This document shows positions 42,050 through 50,108 of a stretch of 64,000 bases of DNA, one piece after another. Every line of letters starts with the position of its first letter. Positions within the stretch are counted from its first letter, which is position 1. Made by a program: the position numbers and the translations under genes. Under the pieces are notes generated by a model that saw nothing but the letters and a program-made list of their open reading frames with translations, was not told where the DNA came from and made no database searches. The DNA is from Cohnella sp. SGD-V74 (GTDB taxonomy: Bacteria > Bacillota > Bacilli > Paenibacillales > Paenibacillaceae): the NCBI RefSeq assembly GCF_003001675.1, contig NZ_PVYW01000012.1, positions 186,001 to 250,000 on the forward strand, written 5' to 3'.

Positions 42050-43587
42050 TGTTCTTTTGTAATATCAAGAGTTTTTGGCACCAGCATAAACACGACGGTA
42101 GCGATAACGATCATAATTATGCCGCCGATCAATCCCGTCGTTACCAATGAATTGTTGAATGCGGAGACCGCTTCTGCGGCAAACCCGGCAATACCCATCT
42201 GAGCCGAGACTTCCAGCGCGCCAACAATCGATTCCTTGGCCAATTCCGCTAATGGGCCTGAGATGCCTTGATTAATGAATGAATCAACGTTCAAGTAATT
42301 TCGATACAGCTGTGCAGCAATACTGCCTAAAATCGCAATCCCCAATACGCCGCCGAGATCATACATGGACTCCTCGATTGCAGCGGCGTTGCCGGCTTTT
42401 TCTTGTGGAGCGCTCAACATAATGATCGCCGAAGCAATGGCTAGCGAACTCGAACCGGCGCCGATCAGAAACAGGGATGCCGCAAGCAGCGGATAGGCCA
42501 GCGGTTGTCCGAAAAAGAACATAATAAGGAATCCGACTCCTGCAAGCGCAAGTCCGCTGGACAGAATCGTCCGGGCCCCCATTTGAGCCGCAAGCATCGG
42601 AGCAAGCGGAGCAAAGAGCAATGAACCAAGAGCCATGGGAAGAAGGTATACACCCGCCTTGAACGGAGACAACCCTTCGACAACCTGAAGCCACTGGACG
42701 ACCAGCAATAACATTGCATTCATAGCAAACATGGAGATAAGCGCTGCGATCGTTCCTGCGGTGAATGCGTTATTTTTGAAGAGACGAACGTCAAGCAACG
42801 GATCGGAACTTCTCAGACACCGGATTACAAACCCCACTAACAGGATGACGGCAAAAGTTAAAACCATCCAGGAGACGGAATCGCCCAAGCCCTCCTTGGC
42901 AAACTCCTTAATACTCCAAACCAAAGCAACCATGCCAGCCATAGATAAAACGGTAGCAAGCATATCCCAACGCGCCGCGTTTGCATTGCGTGCTTCAGGC
43001 AATAGGAACACCCCGGCGAGGACAGCCAGTGCGGCAAACGGCACATTAATCAAAAACGTGGCTTGCCAAGCAAAGTATTCGAGCAATGCGCCTCCGACTA
43101 TAGGCCCGATGATCGCTCCGGCGGCAGACACGGCAGACCACACGGCAAGCGCAGTTGCCCGCTCTTTGGGATTCTGAAAAATCGTCCGAAGCATCGAAAG
43201 GGTAGTCGGCATAATCATGGCCCCGGCTGCTCCAAGAAGGGCGCGAAGCGCGATAACCTGTTCCGAGCTGTCAACGAAAGTCACAAGCAGTGAAATCAAA
43301 CCGAATATGGCAAAACCGGTTAGCAAGACCCGTTTTCGTCCCCACCGATCGGCTAATGCACTCATTGGGATAAGCATACCCGCCAAAATAAGCGAATAAA
43401 TATCGACAATCCATAGCTGCTGAACCGATGTTGTGCCAAGATCTTTCACAAGGTCAGGCAGTGCCATAATAAGGATGGTCATATCCATCATAACAACGAG
43501 CAAACTAACGGATAGCACGACTAGGGCTGTCCAGCGTTGTTTGGGCGACATGGATTCTGCCGAAACAGGAAATGATAATTTGAGCAT
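42043..43587 (-). CDS. MFS drug exporter, DHA2 (14-helix, QacA/SmvA-like) family
   Basis: 514 residues from ATG 43587 (CGGAGGAG upstream); a start at 43605 is in frame but upstream of that site. Motifs: 'VVMMDMTILIMALPDLVKDL' (D1 motif of DHA2), 'LADRWGRKRVLLTGFAIFGL' (motif A), 'IMPTTLSMLRTIFQNPKERA' (motif C region, GxxxGPxxGG as 'IIGPIVGG'). 14 helices. Proton-driven export of cationic drugs or disinfectants by family; the substrate is not shown. Divergent from a TetR gene with an operator in between. Confidence 0.92.
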   Translation of the reverse strand: MLKLSFPVSAESMSPKQRWTALVVLSVSLLVVMMDMTILIMALPDLVKDLGTTSVQQLWIVDIYSLILAGMLIPMSALADRWGRKRVLLTGFAIFGLISLLVTFVDSSEQVIALRALLGAAGAMIMPTTLSMLRTIFQNPKERATALAVWSAVSAAGAIIGPIVGGALLEYFAWQATFLINVPFAALAVLAGVFLLPEARNANAARWDMLATVLSMAGMVALVWSIKEFAKEGLGDSVSWMVLTFAVILLVGFVIRCLRSSDPLLDVRLFKNNAFTAGTIAALISMFAMNAMLLLVVQWLQVVEGLSPFKAGVYLLPMALGSLLFAPLAPMLAAQMGARTILSSGLALAGVGFLIMFFFGQPLAYPLLAASLFLIGAGSSSLAIASAIIMLSAPQEKAGNAAAIEESMYDLGGVLGIAILGSIAAQLYRNYLNVDSFINQGISGPLAELAKESIVGALEVSAQMGIAGFAAEAVSAFNNSLVTTGLIGGIIMIVIATVVFMLVPKTLDITKEHH

Positions 43588-43637
43588 GGTTCTCCTCCGT
43601 TCCATCTGAGCTGCTCGTAATCAGACGCTTCACTCTA

Positions 43638-43657
43638 TAGACCGACCGTACGGTCTA
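43638..43657. promoter_or_regulatory. TetR-type operator between the MFS gene and the tetR gene
   Basis: TAGACCG, 6 bp, CGGTCTA is a 20-bp inverted repeat located 51 bp before the MFS start and 147 bp before the divergent tetR start. AGACCG-type half-sites are usual for TetR/QacR-family repressors. Confidence 0.75.
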
Positions 43658-43803
43658 TTGAGGATTCTAACATACGTTTTTGCATATTTCCAGTATTATT
43701 GTTAGGTCAAGCTCTGACTCGGATATAAACATCGTTCTCTATGAACCCACGGGCGACTTATAGTATACTTGCGATAAATGCGAAGATAGCAGGAGGTGGA
43801 GAA

Positions 43804-44367
43804 GTGAGGGAACGTATGCTTGAGGTGGCGAGAGAGTTATTTGTTAAAAACGGGTATAATTCCACGACCACCGCAGACATTGTCAAACTTTCCGGCAGCA
43901 GCAAAGGCACGCTTTATTATCATTTCGAAACCAAAGAAAATCTATTCCTTGAGATTCTTAATATAGAAGAAGATAGATGGCTGCAATTATGGAGAGCAGA
44001 AGAAAAGAATTGTTCGAGCAACGCGGAAAAGTTCCATCGATTTAACGAACTATCGGCGATAACCGATGCTTATTATCCGCTGCAAACGGCCATGATCGAG
44101 TTTTATTCCAAGGACCACGAATCTAAGCTCGTTCAAGAGAAGATGGATGAGCTGGATCGGCGCTATATTAACCAGTATTACGAAATATTTAGTGCCGGGA
44201 ACGAGGCCGGGGAATGGGATATCGAGGATGTTGAATCTACGAGTCAAGTTGCAGCCGCCGCAATTACGGGGCTCATTCTATTCACCATTAGAGCGGATAC
44301 AGGAAAACGAAAAGAGCTGTGTGAACACTTCTCCGTTACTTTTCTGAAAGGCTTACTCAAGAAGTGA
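43804..44367 (+). CDS. TetR-family regulator of the MFS exporter
   Basis: 187 residues from GTG 43804 with AGGAGG 7 nt upstream; an ATG at 43741 gives an N-terminal extension without a ribosome binding site. HTH: 'RMLEVARELFVKNGYNSTTT' followed by ADIVKLSGSSKGTLYYHFET. The C-terminal domain has a TetR_C-like helix 'QVAAAAITGLILFTIRADTG'. Divergent to the exporter and flanking the operator at 43638, so it probably represses the pump until it binds drug. Confidence 0.9.
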   Translation: MRERMLEVARELFVKNGYNSTTTADIVKLSGSSKGTLYYHFETKENLFLEILNIEEDRWLQLWRAEEKNCSSNAEKFHRFNELSAITDAYYPLQTAMIEFYSKDHESKLVQEKMDELDRRYINQYYEIFSAGNEAGEWDIEDVESTSQVAAAAITGLILFTIRADTGKRKELCEHFSVTFLKGLLKK

Positions 44368-44389
44368 TTCCTGTTCGAATATTCCGAAG

Positions 44390-44500
44390 CAAAGGCCCTC
44401 TGCCGTGCTATTCAGCGGGGAGGGCTTATTCGTATCGTGTAAGTTGGACAGGGCAATAACGGGACGTTGCAGATTGCGTGCCGAAGAGTATTTGCTCCAC
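44390..44500. repeat. Dispersed ~105-bp repeat, copy 1 (IS-derived end)
   Basis: GCAAAGGCCCTCTGCCG...ATTCAGCGGGGAGGGC is followed by GGGACGTTGCAGAT, GCGTGCCGAAGAGTA. The same order of blocks recurs at 45256-45362, with small differences (GATCCTC..GAGGATTTTTT). It contains a hairpin (GCCCTC/GAGGGC) that can act as terminator for the tetR gene. Confidence 0.7.
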
Positions 44501-44690
44501 GGATTCCGATTCATAACGCTTGTACGGTACGATGCAATCCGGCAACTCGTGATGAATCTTGCGGCATTGCAAGCAACGAAGCCTACGCACGATGAGCAAA
44601 CGCTGATCTCCAGCCGCAGTCGAGAGTTTACGGTGACGACTGCCGATAACGACAAGCTTTTCACCGCAACACGGACAAGGAACCACGAAG
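44426..44690 (-). pseudogene. DUF6431-type zinc-ribbon protein remnant (transposon-associated)
   Basis: The minus-strand frame contains a Cys4-type zinc ribbon: 'CPCCGEKLVVIGSRHRKLST', then 'IVRRLRCLQCRKIHHELPDC' with IVPYKRYESESVEQIL. This is the start of DUF6431 proteins found with IS elements in Bacillus and Paenibacillus. Its N-terminal ~20 residues are encoded by the antisense of a foreign VOC-gene fragment (44686-44763), and the C-terminus ends early in the repeat 'FGTQSATSRYCPVQLTRYE'. I therefore regard it as a decayed insertion. Confidence 0.65.
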
Positions 44691-44763
44691 CTGGTCCGGG
44701 AAAATGGCGGCACGATCAACGACGGTCCCCGGTTATTCCCGATCAGCCCAACGTATTACGCAG
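44686..44763 (+). pseudogene. Duplicated fragment of a VOC gene
   Basis: 78 bp match 41672-41749 of the VOC gene with two differences, including CTGGTCCGGGAAAATGGCGG and CCCAACGTATTACGCAG. There is no start or stop, so it is a fragment, probably left by an insertion or recombination that also brought the DUF6431 remnant. Confidence 0.8.
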
Positions 44764-44894
44764 AAAAATTCCCTATGGAATGAATGGATACGACTGTGGT
44801 ACACAGAGGGATGGAAAAGGAATTGGTAATTATTGAAATAACAAAAGGTGTGTTATACTTAAAATTAATCTGTGCAACACTGGAGGGTATAACG

Positions 44895-45128
44895 ATGATC
44901 CCAAAAAAATTGGATCAACAGGCCGCTAGTGCGATCAAATCCATCCTTCAAAAACTCAATATAAACAATTCTCGCGTATTGATTGATCTTGAGAAACAGA
45001 CAGTTGAAGCTCAAGAGGACGAATACTCCATTGATGATCTTTTGGAGGCAGCCGGTTCATTAACGCCTGAACGAGGAAAAGAACTTCTCGCAGAAGCCAA
45101 CAGATCGCGCGAGGACTGGAATGTATGA
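44895..45128 (+). CDS. Antitoxin of a VapC-type module
   Basis: 77 residues from ATG 44895 (GGAGGG 7 nt upstream); the frame further upstream covers the VOC fragment and is rejected. The acidic C-terminal half 'SIDDLLEAAGSLTPERGKEL' followed by LAEANRSREDWNV is of the kind seen in antitoxins that wrap around PIN toxins; the N-terminal half 'LDQQAASAIKSILQKLNINN' is a small DNA-binding or dimer region not assigned to a family. The stop overlaps the toxin start (ATGA), and TATACT at 44854-44859 is a possible -10. Its toxin is truncated. Confidence 0.7.
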   Translation: MIPKKLDQQAASAIKSILQKLNINNSRVLIDLEKQTVEAQEDEYSIDDLLEAAGSLTPERGKELLAEANRSREDWNV

Positions 45129-45175
45129 GGAAAGGGTACCTGTTAGATACGAATATTGCGATAAATATTGAATGA
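45125..45175 (+). pseudogene. VapC-type PIN toxin, 5' remnant only
   Basis: ATG at 45125 overlaps the antitoxin stop and gives MRKGYLLDTNIAINIE before a stop: the first beta strand and catalytic Asp of a PIN toxin. A different frame carries on with LNEIKRNLLDHIS and stops, so the gene is both frameshifted and truncated within ~80 bp. 45176-45255 is non-coding remnant leading into the IS-derived repeat. Confidence 0.75.
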
Positions 45176-45255
45176 AATTAAGCGAAATCTCTTAGACCAT
45201 ATCTCTTAGCATCGATCAGTAAGCAGGAACGTCCAAGTCTTAGATGTCACTACGC

Positions 45256-45362
45256 ACAGCAAAGATCCTCTGCCGCGTAATTCAGCGGGGAGGATTTTTT
45301 CATATCGTTTAAGTGGACAAGGCACAACGGGACGTTGCAGATCGCGTGCCGAAGAGTACTAC
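45256..45362. repeat. Dispersed ~105-bp repeat, copy 2 (IS-derived end)
   Basis: Second copy of the block at 44390-44500: GCAAAGATCCTCTGCCGCG..ATTCAGCGGGGAGGATTTTTT, then GGGACGTTGCAGATCGCGTG and CCGAAGAGTA. The hairpin (GATCCTC/GAGGATTTTTT) would terminate plus-strand transcription. It abuts the stop of the XRE gene. Confidence 0.7.
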
Positions 45363-45613
45363 TCCTCCGCTTCTCCTCCCAATAGCTTCCCAACAGAAAC
45401 ATCCAACGCTTTAGCGATTGCAACGACTTCATAATCCTGTACAAGCCGATATTGCCCTTCCAATCTAGACAAGCTGGTTGGACTGATATCCAGACCGAAA
45501 GTTTGCAGCCTGGCAAGAAAGTCTTTTTGTTTCATTTTTTTAGCTTTTCGGATTGCGACAACCCGGGTGCCGATAATGTTTTTATCTCCCGGAGGATCCT
45601 TTCGATGTTTCAT
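45359..45613 (-). CDS. XRE-family regulator
   Basis: 84 residues from ATG 45613 (GAGGTGA 5-6 nt upstream); a longer frame to 45631 is not needed. HTH: 'IIGTRVVAIRKAKKMKQKDF' followed by LARLQTFGLDISPTSLSRLE, then 'VVAIAKALDVSVGKLLGGEA', the usual SinR/XRE fold with a weak turn. Its 3' end abuts the IS-derived repeat, so its C-terminus may have been altered. Role unknown, probably local. Confidence 0.75.
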   Translation of the reverse strand: MKHRKDPPGDKNIIGTRVVAIRKAKKMKQKDFLARLQTFGLDISPTSLSRLEGQYRLVQDYEVVAIAKALDVSVGKLLGGEAEE

Positions 45614-45768
45614 TCCTGTCACCTCACACAATATTTAAATAGTATGTGAGGATAGGGTTGTTTTAATGCGATTTTCGCACTAAAATAAAATAAACCGATA
45701 ATCGCATTAAAATCGAATGGCATCAGGTACAGTCGAGAGCAGCTCGAGAAGGGGAGCGGAGCAGACGG

Positions 45769-45837
45769 ATGAGAGATCTGATGCGAAAGTATGAGGAAGA
45801 AAAGATGAAGCTAAATGAGCTTGGCCGCTCACAATAG
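45769..45837 (+). pseudogene. Spo0E-like gene, truncated after 22 codons
   Basis: ATG 45769 gives MRDLMRKYEEEKMKLNELGR before SQ-stop. The sequence from ~45720, including the leader, is clearly homologous to 61603-61690 ('MKDLMREYEEEKTKLNELGL'). The second helix with the SxxxD motif is gone, replaced by sequence leading into the next small gene. A ribosome binding site (GGAG) is 7 nt upstream, so a short peptide could still be made. Confidence 0.7.
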
Positions 45838-45842
45838 AAGAA

Positions 45843-46031
45843 ATGAAAGTCAAAATAAATGCCTTGAGCGGATCCGAAGCGAAGACAATATTGCTACAAC
45901 TCTATGCACGAATGGATATTGTCAAAAACGGAAACGGGGAATATTCGAGCGAACGATGCATAGACGATACGATAGAAGTGTTCAACGGAATTGCGCAATT
46001 TATCGAAAAACGAAATGGACTTCCACAATAA
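45843..46031 (+). CDS. Hypothetical small protein
   Basis: 62 residues: 'MKVKINALSGSEAKTILLQL', 'YARMDIVKNGNGEYSSERCI', 'DDTIEVFNGIAQFIEKRN'. The ribosome binding site is weak (AGAAG), but a good terminator follows 23 bp after the stop. It lies 5 bp after the truncated Spo0E gene; translation might be coupled. Not recognised. Confidence 0.45.
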   Translation: MKVKINALSGSEAKTILLQLYARMDIVKNGNGEYSSERCIDDTIEVFNGIAQFIEKRNGLPQ

Positions 46032-46054
46032 CGAAAATACAAATTAAGCAGCAG

Positions 46055-46080
46055 AGAGGGGCAGAGTACCCCTCTTTTTG
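46055..46080 (+). terminator. Rho-independent terminator
   Basis: AGAGGGG, 7-nt loop, CCCCTCT, then TTTTG. It closes the decayed island on the plus strand. Confidence 0.85.
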
Positions 46081-46090
46081 CGAAAAGACA

Positions 46091-46843
46091 CTATGTTTTG
46101 TTTACGTCATCCTTAACCCGATACCAATACTTATAGACTTCCGAGTAACCGATTTTTGAATACAGCCGCCGCGCAGGCGCATTATTCGCTACCACCGCCA
46201 AATAGCTGTACTGTGCTCCGTTCTCCTTCCCCCACTTCAACAGGTTTAGTATCATTTGTTCTCCCAAGCCTCGGTTTCGATAGTGGATATCCGTCACGAT
46301 ATCGTACAAGCCTATGTATTCCCGTTCGATCACGCCAAGACCGCAAGCGATAACTTGCTCTTCGTAATACAGCGAAATAAAGCCTTTTTTGGTTTTGATG
46401 TTGGATAACATGCGTTCCAAGACTTTCTTGTCACCGGGCTTAACGTGATTAAGTCTGCAGAAATCCTCTCGCCATACCGCGTTAATGTCTTCCTCTATGA
46501 TTACCGAAGTCAGTGCAGGTTCGCTTATGCGATCCAACTTCAGGGTCTGAACGCTTGTCGTATCAATCAGCGAATAGCCCAATTCCTCCAATGTAAGATC
46601 TAGATGGGCCGGTTGAACAAAAGGCGTGATTTTGTATGTGGTTGGCAGATGATTCGCGGTATAGATCTTCTCGCAATGTTCGATCTTCGTACTCAAATCA
46701 TAGGTTGAACAATGAATGGGGTTAATCGAATTCGCTCGTTTCGTATATCCGTCCGCGAAGCGCAATACCCATCCGTCGTACAGTAGGGTGGATACGGGCT
46801 GCCAGTGGTTTAACGACAATTCCTCAATGAACTTGTTATCCAT
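46091..46843 (-). CDS. GNAT-family N-acetyltransferase
   Basis: 250 residues from ATG 46843 (GGAGGA 6 nt upstream); an in-frame start at 46948 adds an unlikely stretch without a site. The acetyl-CoA-binding motif A is 'YDIVTDIHYRNRGLGEQMIL' followed by NLLKWGKENGAQ, and motif B is 'NAPARRLYSKIGYSEVYKYW'. The N-terminal half ('WVLRFADGYTKRANSINPIH') resembles the tandem-GNAT proteins that start 'GWLLRFAGGYTRRANSV'. Substrate unknown. Confidence 0.9.
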   Translation of the reverse strand: MDNKFIEELSLNHWQPVSTLLYDGWVLRFADGYTKRANSINPIHCSTYDLSTKIEHCEKIYTANHLPTTYKITPFVQPAHLDLTLEELGYSLIDTTSVQTLKLDRISEPALTSVIIEEDINAVWREDFCRLNHVKPGDKKVLERMLSNIKTKKGFISLYYEEQVIACGLGVIEREYIGLYDIVTDIHYRNRGLGEQMILNLLKWGKENGAQYSYLAVVANNAPARRLYSKIGYSEVYKYWYRVKDDVNKT

Positions 46844-46983
46844 ATCTATCCTCCAGATGACACCTTTCGAATAATAATACATTATCATGAATAAAGATAC
46901 AAACAAAGCCGCACGAAGGTATTGCAACCGGACTGGATGATGATTCATCGCAGCCGGTCGTTCATTGATAGAGACCGCTCTTT

Positions 46984-47688
46984 CTATTCGGTTGGATCGA
47001 ATTTATAGCCGAAACCTCTGACCGTATGGATGAATTTCGGTCTCATCGGATCGGCTTCTATTTTTTTGCGCAGCCTATTAATATGGACCTTGATAACATC
47101 GGACGAATACCCAATCGGATCGATCCAAATTAGCTCATAGAGCTGCCTTGGATGATAAACTCTTTGTTGGTTTTGCGCGAGCGTCAGCAGCAGGTGCATC
47201 TCTTTAGCCAGTAAAATGACGGGTTTGTCGTTGGCGATAACCGTCAATCGCTCCATATCGATTTCGAGTCCGGTAAAGCTCAGCTTGCGGCGGGGTTGCT
47301 TGGCTTCTGCGAGAAGGGCTCCCCAGCGCAGATGGGATTTCACTCTCGCGATTAATTCCAGGTGATCGAACGGTTTAGTCATATAATCGTCGCCCCCCGA
47401 CTGGAGGGAGTTTAATTTATCTTCAATCTGCTGTTTCCCCGTCAGAAACAAGATCGGAAGCTGGAACAGACTTCTGATGCGGCGGCATAACGTGATGCCG
47501 TCTACATCCGGCATTTGAATGTCCAGCAGAATAAGGTCCGGTTGTTTGTCTCCAAGATAAGCGAGGCATTGTTCGCCGTTATAAGCTTGCAGCACGCGGA
47601 ATCCTGCATTGGTCAGAAATAAATGCAGCATTTCTTGCAATTGAATATCGTCGTCAACGGTTAAAATGGTCGCTGTCATGGATACCAA
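46984..47688 (-). CDS. OmpR/PhoB-family response regulator
   Basis: 234 residues. The receiver domain has 'ILTVDDDIQLQEMLHLFLTN' and phospho-acceptor Asp in 'DLILLDIQMPDVDGITLCRR', with Lys in 'GGDDYMTKPFDHLELIARVK'. The C-terminal winged helix ends 'SDVIKVHINRLRKKIEADPM'. Start TTG at 47688 with AGGAGGGGG 5-7 nt upstream; ATG 47679 is possible. The histidine kinase is encoded divergently at 47828, and the pair probably works together. Confidence 0.92.
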   Translation of the reverse strand: MVSMTATILTVDDDIQLQEMLHLFLTNAGFRVLQAYNGEQCLAYLGDKQPDLILLDIQMPDVDGITLCRRIRSLFQLPILFLTGKQQIEDKLNSLQSGGDDYMTKPFDHLELIARVKSHLRWGALLAEAKQPRRKLSFTGLEIDMERLTVIANDKPVILLAKEMHLLLTLAQNQQRVYHPRQLYELIWIDPIGYSSDVIKVHINRLRKKIEADPMRPKFIHTVRGFGYKFDPTE

Positions 47689-47827
47689 CGTCCCCCTCCT
47701 GCAGCATTTGTCTATTATTTTATCAATTTTGTCGGAATAAAAGAAGAACGCGTGTAAGGGGCTTGTAAATGTATGAGATATTGCTAGAATTCATAGTAAT
47801 TGCAGCTAACAGAGAGGGAAAATAATC

Positions 47828-49819
47828 ATGCGAATTCTGAATGCGATCATGTTAGCTATTGTCTGCGCGTTAGCATTCTCTCCCGCCGTTAGCGCTATGG
47901 GAACGACAGAAGGAGCCGAACTTTCAATATCGGATCACGAATCCAGTTATTCGATCAACGCGAGAATGGAAGTATTGGAAGATGCGCAGCGACAATGGTC
48001 CATGAAGGATTTGCAATCCCCCGCGCTGCAGCAACAGTTTCAACCGGCCAGAGGCCAATCCTCTTTCGGATATACGTCATCCGCGTATTGGGTCCGCGTC
48101 ACCCTTAACAATGAATCCTCCAACGATAAATGGGAACTCACCGTACTCAATTCGATAATGGATCAAATCGATATCTATCCCTCGGCACCGCTGATTACGA
48201 AAAACCGACTCCATCCTTCCTATGAGATTACCTTGCCGCGAGATCAGCAAACGACGATTTACATGCGCTTCGAGACGTATGGCTCGATGATCATTCCGCT
48301 TCGTTTAACGGCGCAATCGGCGTTGTACGACAAGATGTCCAATGAATTGCTGTTTTATGGATTCTACTACGGGATGATTACGGTTATTGCGGTGTTCCAG
48401 ATCGTGCTCTACTTGTACACTCGCAATATAGCCTACTTTTATTACATGCTTAATGTAGTGGTCTTCTGTACGGTCCTGTTGATCTGGAACGGGTTTATGC
48501 TGCCCTTGTTCGGAACCGGGCGATTGACAGGGCAGGGAATGGCGGAGGGAATATGGCATAGTCCTTCTGCTGTATATGATTTCTTTTACGTACTCGGCCG
48601 CTGGTTTGGCACCTTGTTTCTGGCCAAAATATTGTTTCCCCGCAGCGACTCGCCAACGGCCAAGTGGATTTGCCGTTCCTTGAACGTAATCTGCCCGATC
48701 ATTTGTATAGGCATCCTATTTTTCTATCCGCTCGGTATGGCGCAATTTTTGTTTTGGTTCAAGTATGTCAGTTTATTTTTGGCGTTAGTCATTATCGTTC
48801 TATGCGCGAGAAAAGGGGATCGTATCGCCCTGTATCTAGCGATTCCCAAAATTCCGGTCGTTCTATTTGCTATTCTGCCTAAAGCGCTGCTGCTTTACGG
48901 CCTGCTGCCTAACAATACGTTTACTCGTTTCGCTTCGCAGTTCGGTCTGCTCGGCGACTTTGTATTTATTGCGATCTTGATGTATGCACTCATGAATCAA
49001 ATGCGCAAAAAGGAAGAAAACGCGCAGCAAGAGCTGGTACAGACGCTCTCCGATTGGAACGTAAATTTGAAGAAAACGGTGGAAGAACGGACGGAAAGCT
49101 TGAAGCGCACTAACGATGAGCTGAGGGTATCGGAAACCTTCCGCTCGCAGATGCTGCAAAATATTTCGCATGACGTGCGAAGTCCTCTCTCTTATGTGCA
49201 GAGCGGCATTGGAGCGCTCATTCATAAGTTTGAAACGAGACCGCAGCAGCAGGAACGAATCCTGCGAAATGTTCACGATAAGGTTCTGGACATCAATCGG
49301 TTTATTGACGATTTTTTGGCGTTAAGCCGCAACGAGGTCGCTTCGGGAAGCACCGAATTGCAGATGGTCATTTTCTATGATTGGTTTGAGGAGATCGGTA
49401 GGGAACTGGCGGCAGATATCGAATATGCCGGACGGCGATGCACGCTTGCGATTTCGCCATTCGAGAGGGATGCGGATGTCTGGATGGATCCTTTCCTGAT
49501 CAAACGCGTGCTGTCCAATCTGGTCGACAACGCATGCAAGTTTACCCTGCCGGGCGGCACGATCACTTTGCAAGCCTCGTTGGAGAAACAGGCGGTCTGC
49601 ATCATGGTCGGAGATACCGGCAATGGAATAGGCGCGGAACAGATGACGCACATATTCCGACGGCACTACAAGGAAGGCGACGCTCAAGGCAGCGGACTCG
49701 GACTTGCGATTGCCAAGGAAATTGTCGAGAGGCATGGCGGCGAGATTTGGGCAGAGAGCGAGCTTGGGAAAGGAAGTCGGTTTTATTTCACGCTGCCGAT
49801 CGTTGGCGCAGGAGAATAA
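47828..49819 (+). CDS. Sensor histidine kinase with 7TMR-DISM input
   Basis: 663 residues. Signal-like N-terminus, then an extracellular 7TMR-DISMED2 domain (~40-170; 'YTSSAYWVRVTLNNESSNDK'), seven helices (~180-390), a coiled-coil linker ('EENAQQELVQTLSDWNVNLK'), HisKA with 'MLQNISHDVRSPLSYVQSGI' (His phospho site), and HATPase_c with 'VLSNLVDNACKFTLPGGTI', 'VGDTGNGIGAEQMTHIF' and 'GSGLGLAIAKEIVERHGGEI'. This input domain senses carbohydrates or other ligands in known relatives. Divergent from its probable partner regulator (46984-47688). Confidence 0.92.
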   Translation: MRILNAIMLAIVCALAFSPAVSAMGTTEGAELSISDHESSYSINARMEVLEDAQRQWSMKDLQSPALQQQFQPARGQSSFGYTSSAYWVRVTLNNESSNDKWELTVLNSIMDQIDIYPSAPLITKNRLHPSYEITLPRDQQTTIYMRFETYGSMIIPLRLTAQSALYDKMSNELLFYGFYYGMITVIAVFQIVLYLYTRNIAYFYYMLNVVVFCTVLLIWNGFMLPLFGTGRLTGQGMAEGIWHSPSAVYDFFYVLGRWFGTLFLAKILFPRSDSPTAKWICRSLNVICPIICIGILFFYPLGMAQFLFWFKYVSLFLALVIIVLCARKGDRIALYLAIPKIPVVLFAILPKALLLYGLLPNNTFTRFASQFGLLGDFVFIAILMYALMNQMRKKEENAQQELVQTLSDWNVNLKKTVEERTESLKRTNDELRVSETFRSQMLQNISHDVRSPLSYVQSGIGALIHKFETRPQQQERILRNVHDKVLDINRFIDDFLALSRNEVASGSTELQMVIFYDWFEEIGRELAADIEYAGRRCTLAISPFERDADVWMDPFLIKRVLSNLVDNACKFTLPGGTITLQASLEKQAVCIMVGDTGNGIGAEQMTHIFRRHYKEGDAQGSGLGLAIAKEIVERHGGEIWAESELGKGSRFYFTLPIVGAGE

Positions 49820-49923
49820 CTTATGCGAGATGGGGCTGTCCCATAAGTAGAGCCGTACAAGATGATCGATTGAAGAAGAGAGTGCATGTATGTCCTTCCG
49901 CTGCTATACGCTCCCGAGAGAGA

Positions 49924-49965
49924 ACCCACTAAACACAAGGATTTTCTGAGTGTTTAGCGGGTTTT
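49924..49965 (+). terminator. Terminator after the histidine kinase
   Basis: AACCCACTAAACAC pairs with GTGTTTAGCGGGTT around a 13-nt loop, followed by TTTCT. The region 49820-50108 otherwise holds no gene that I can support. Confidence 0.8.
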
Positions 49966-50108
49966 TCTGTGCGGGATGCAGCAGTGCTTTATTAGGAACC
50001 TTTTCCTTGGAGCCTTTATGATATTATAAAAGTACACGGTCAGAGCCTGCAGTGGGGGGCAATTGCCGACGGTCTTCTTGATAACGCTATCATGAAGGAG
50101 GAGAAGCA

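Noticed and set aside
45250..45516. 88-codon minus-strand frame with 'HAICNVPLCLVHLNDMKK'
   Set aside because: It crosses the end of the XRE gene and the IS-derived repeat in a different frame; it is a repeat shadow.
45815..46159. 114-codon plus-strand frame overlapping the small gene at 45843
   Set aside because: It runs through the terminator at 46055 and into the GNAT gene's end on the opposite strand; the 62-codon frame ending before the terminator is better.
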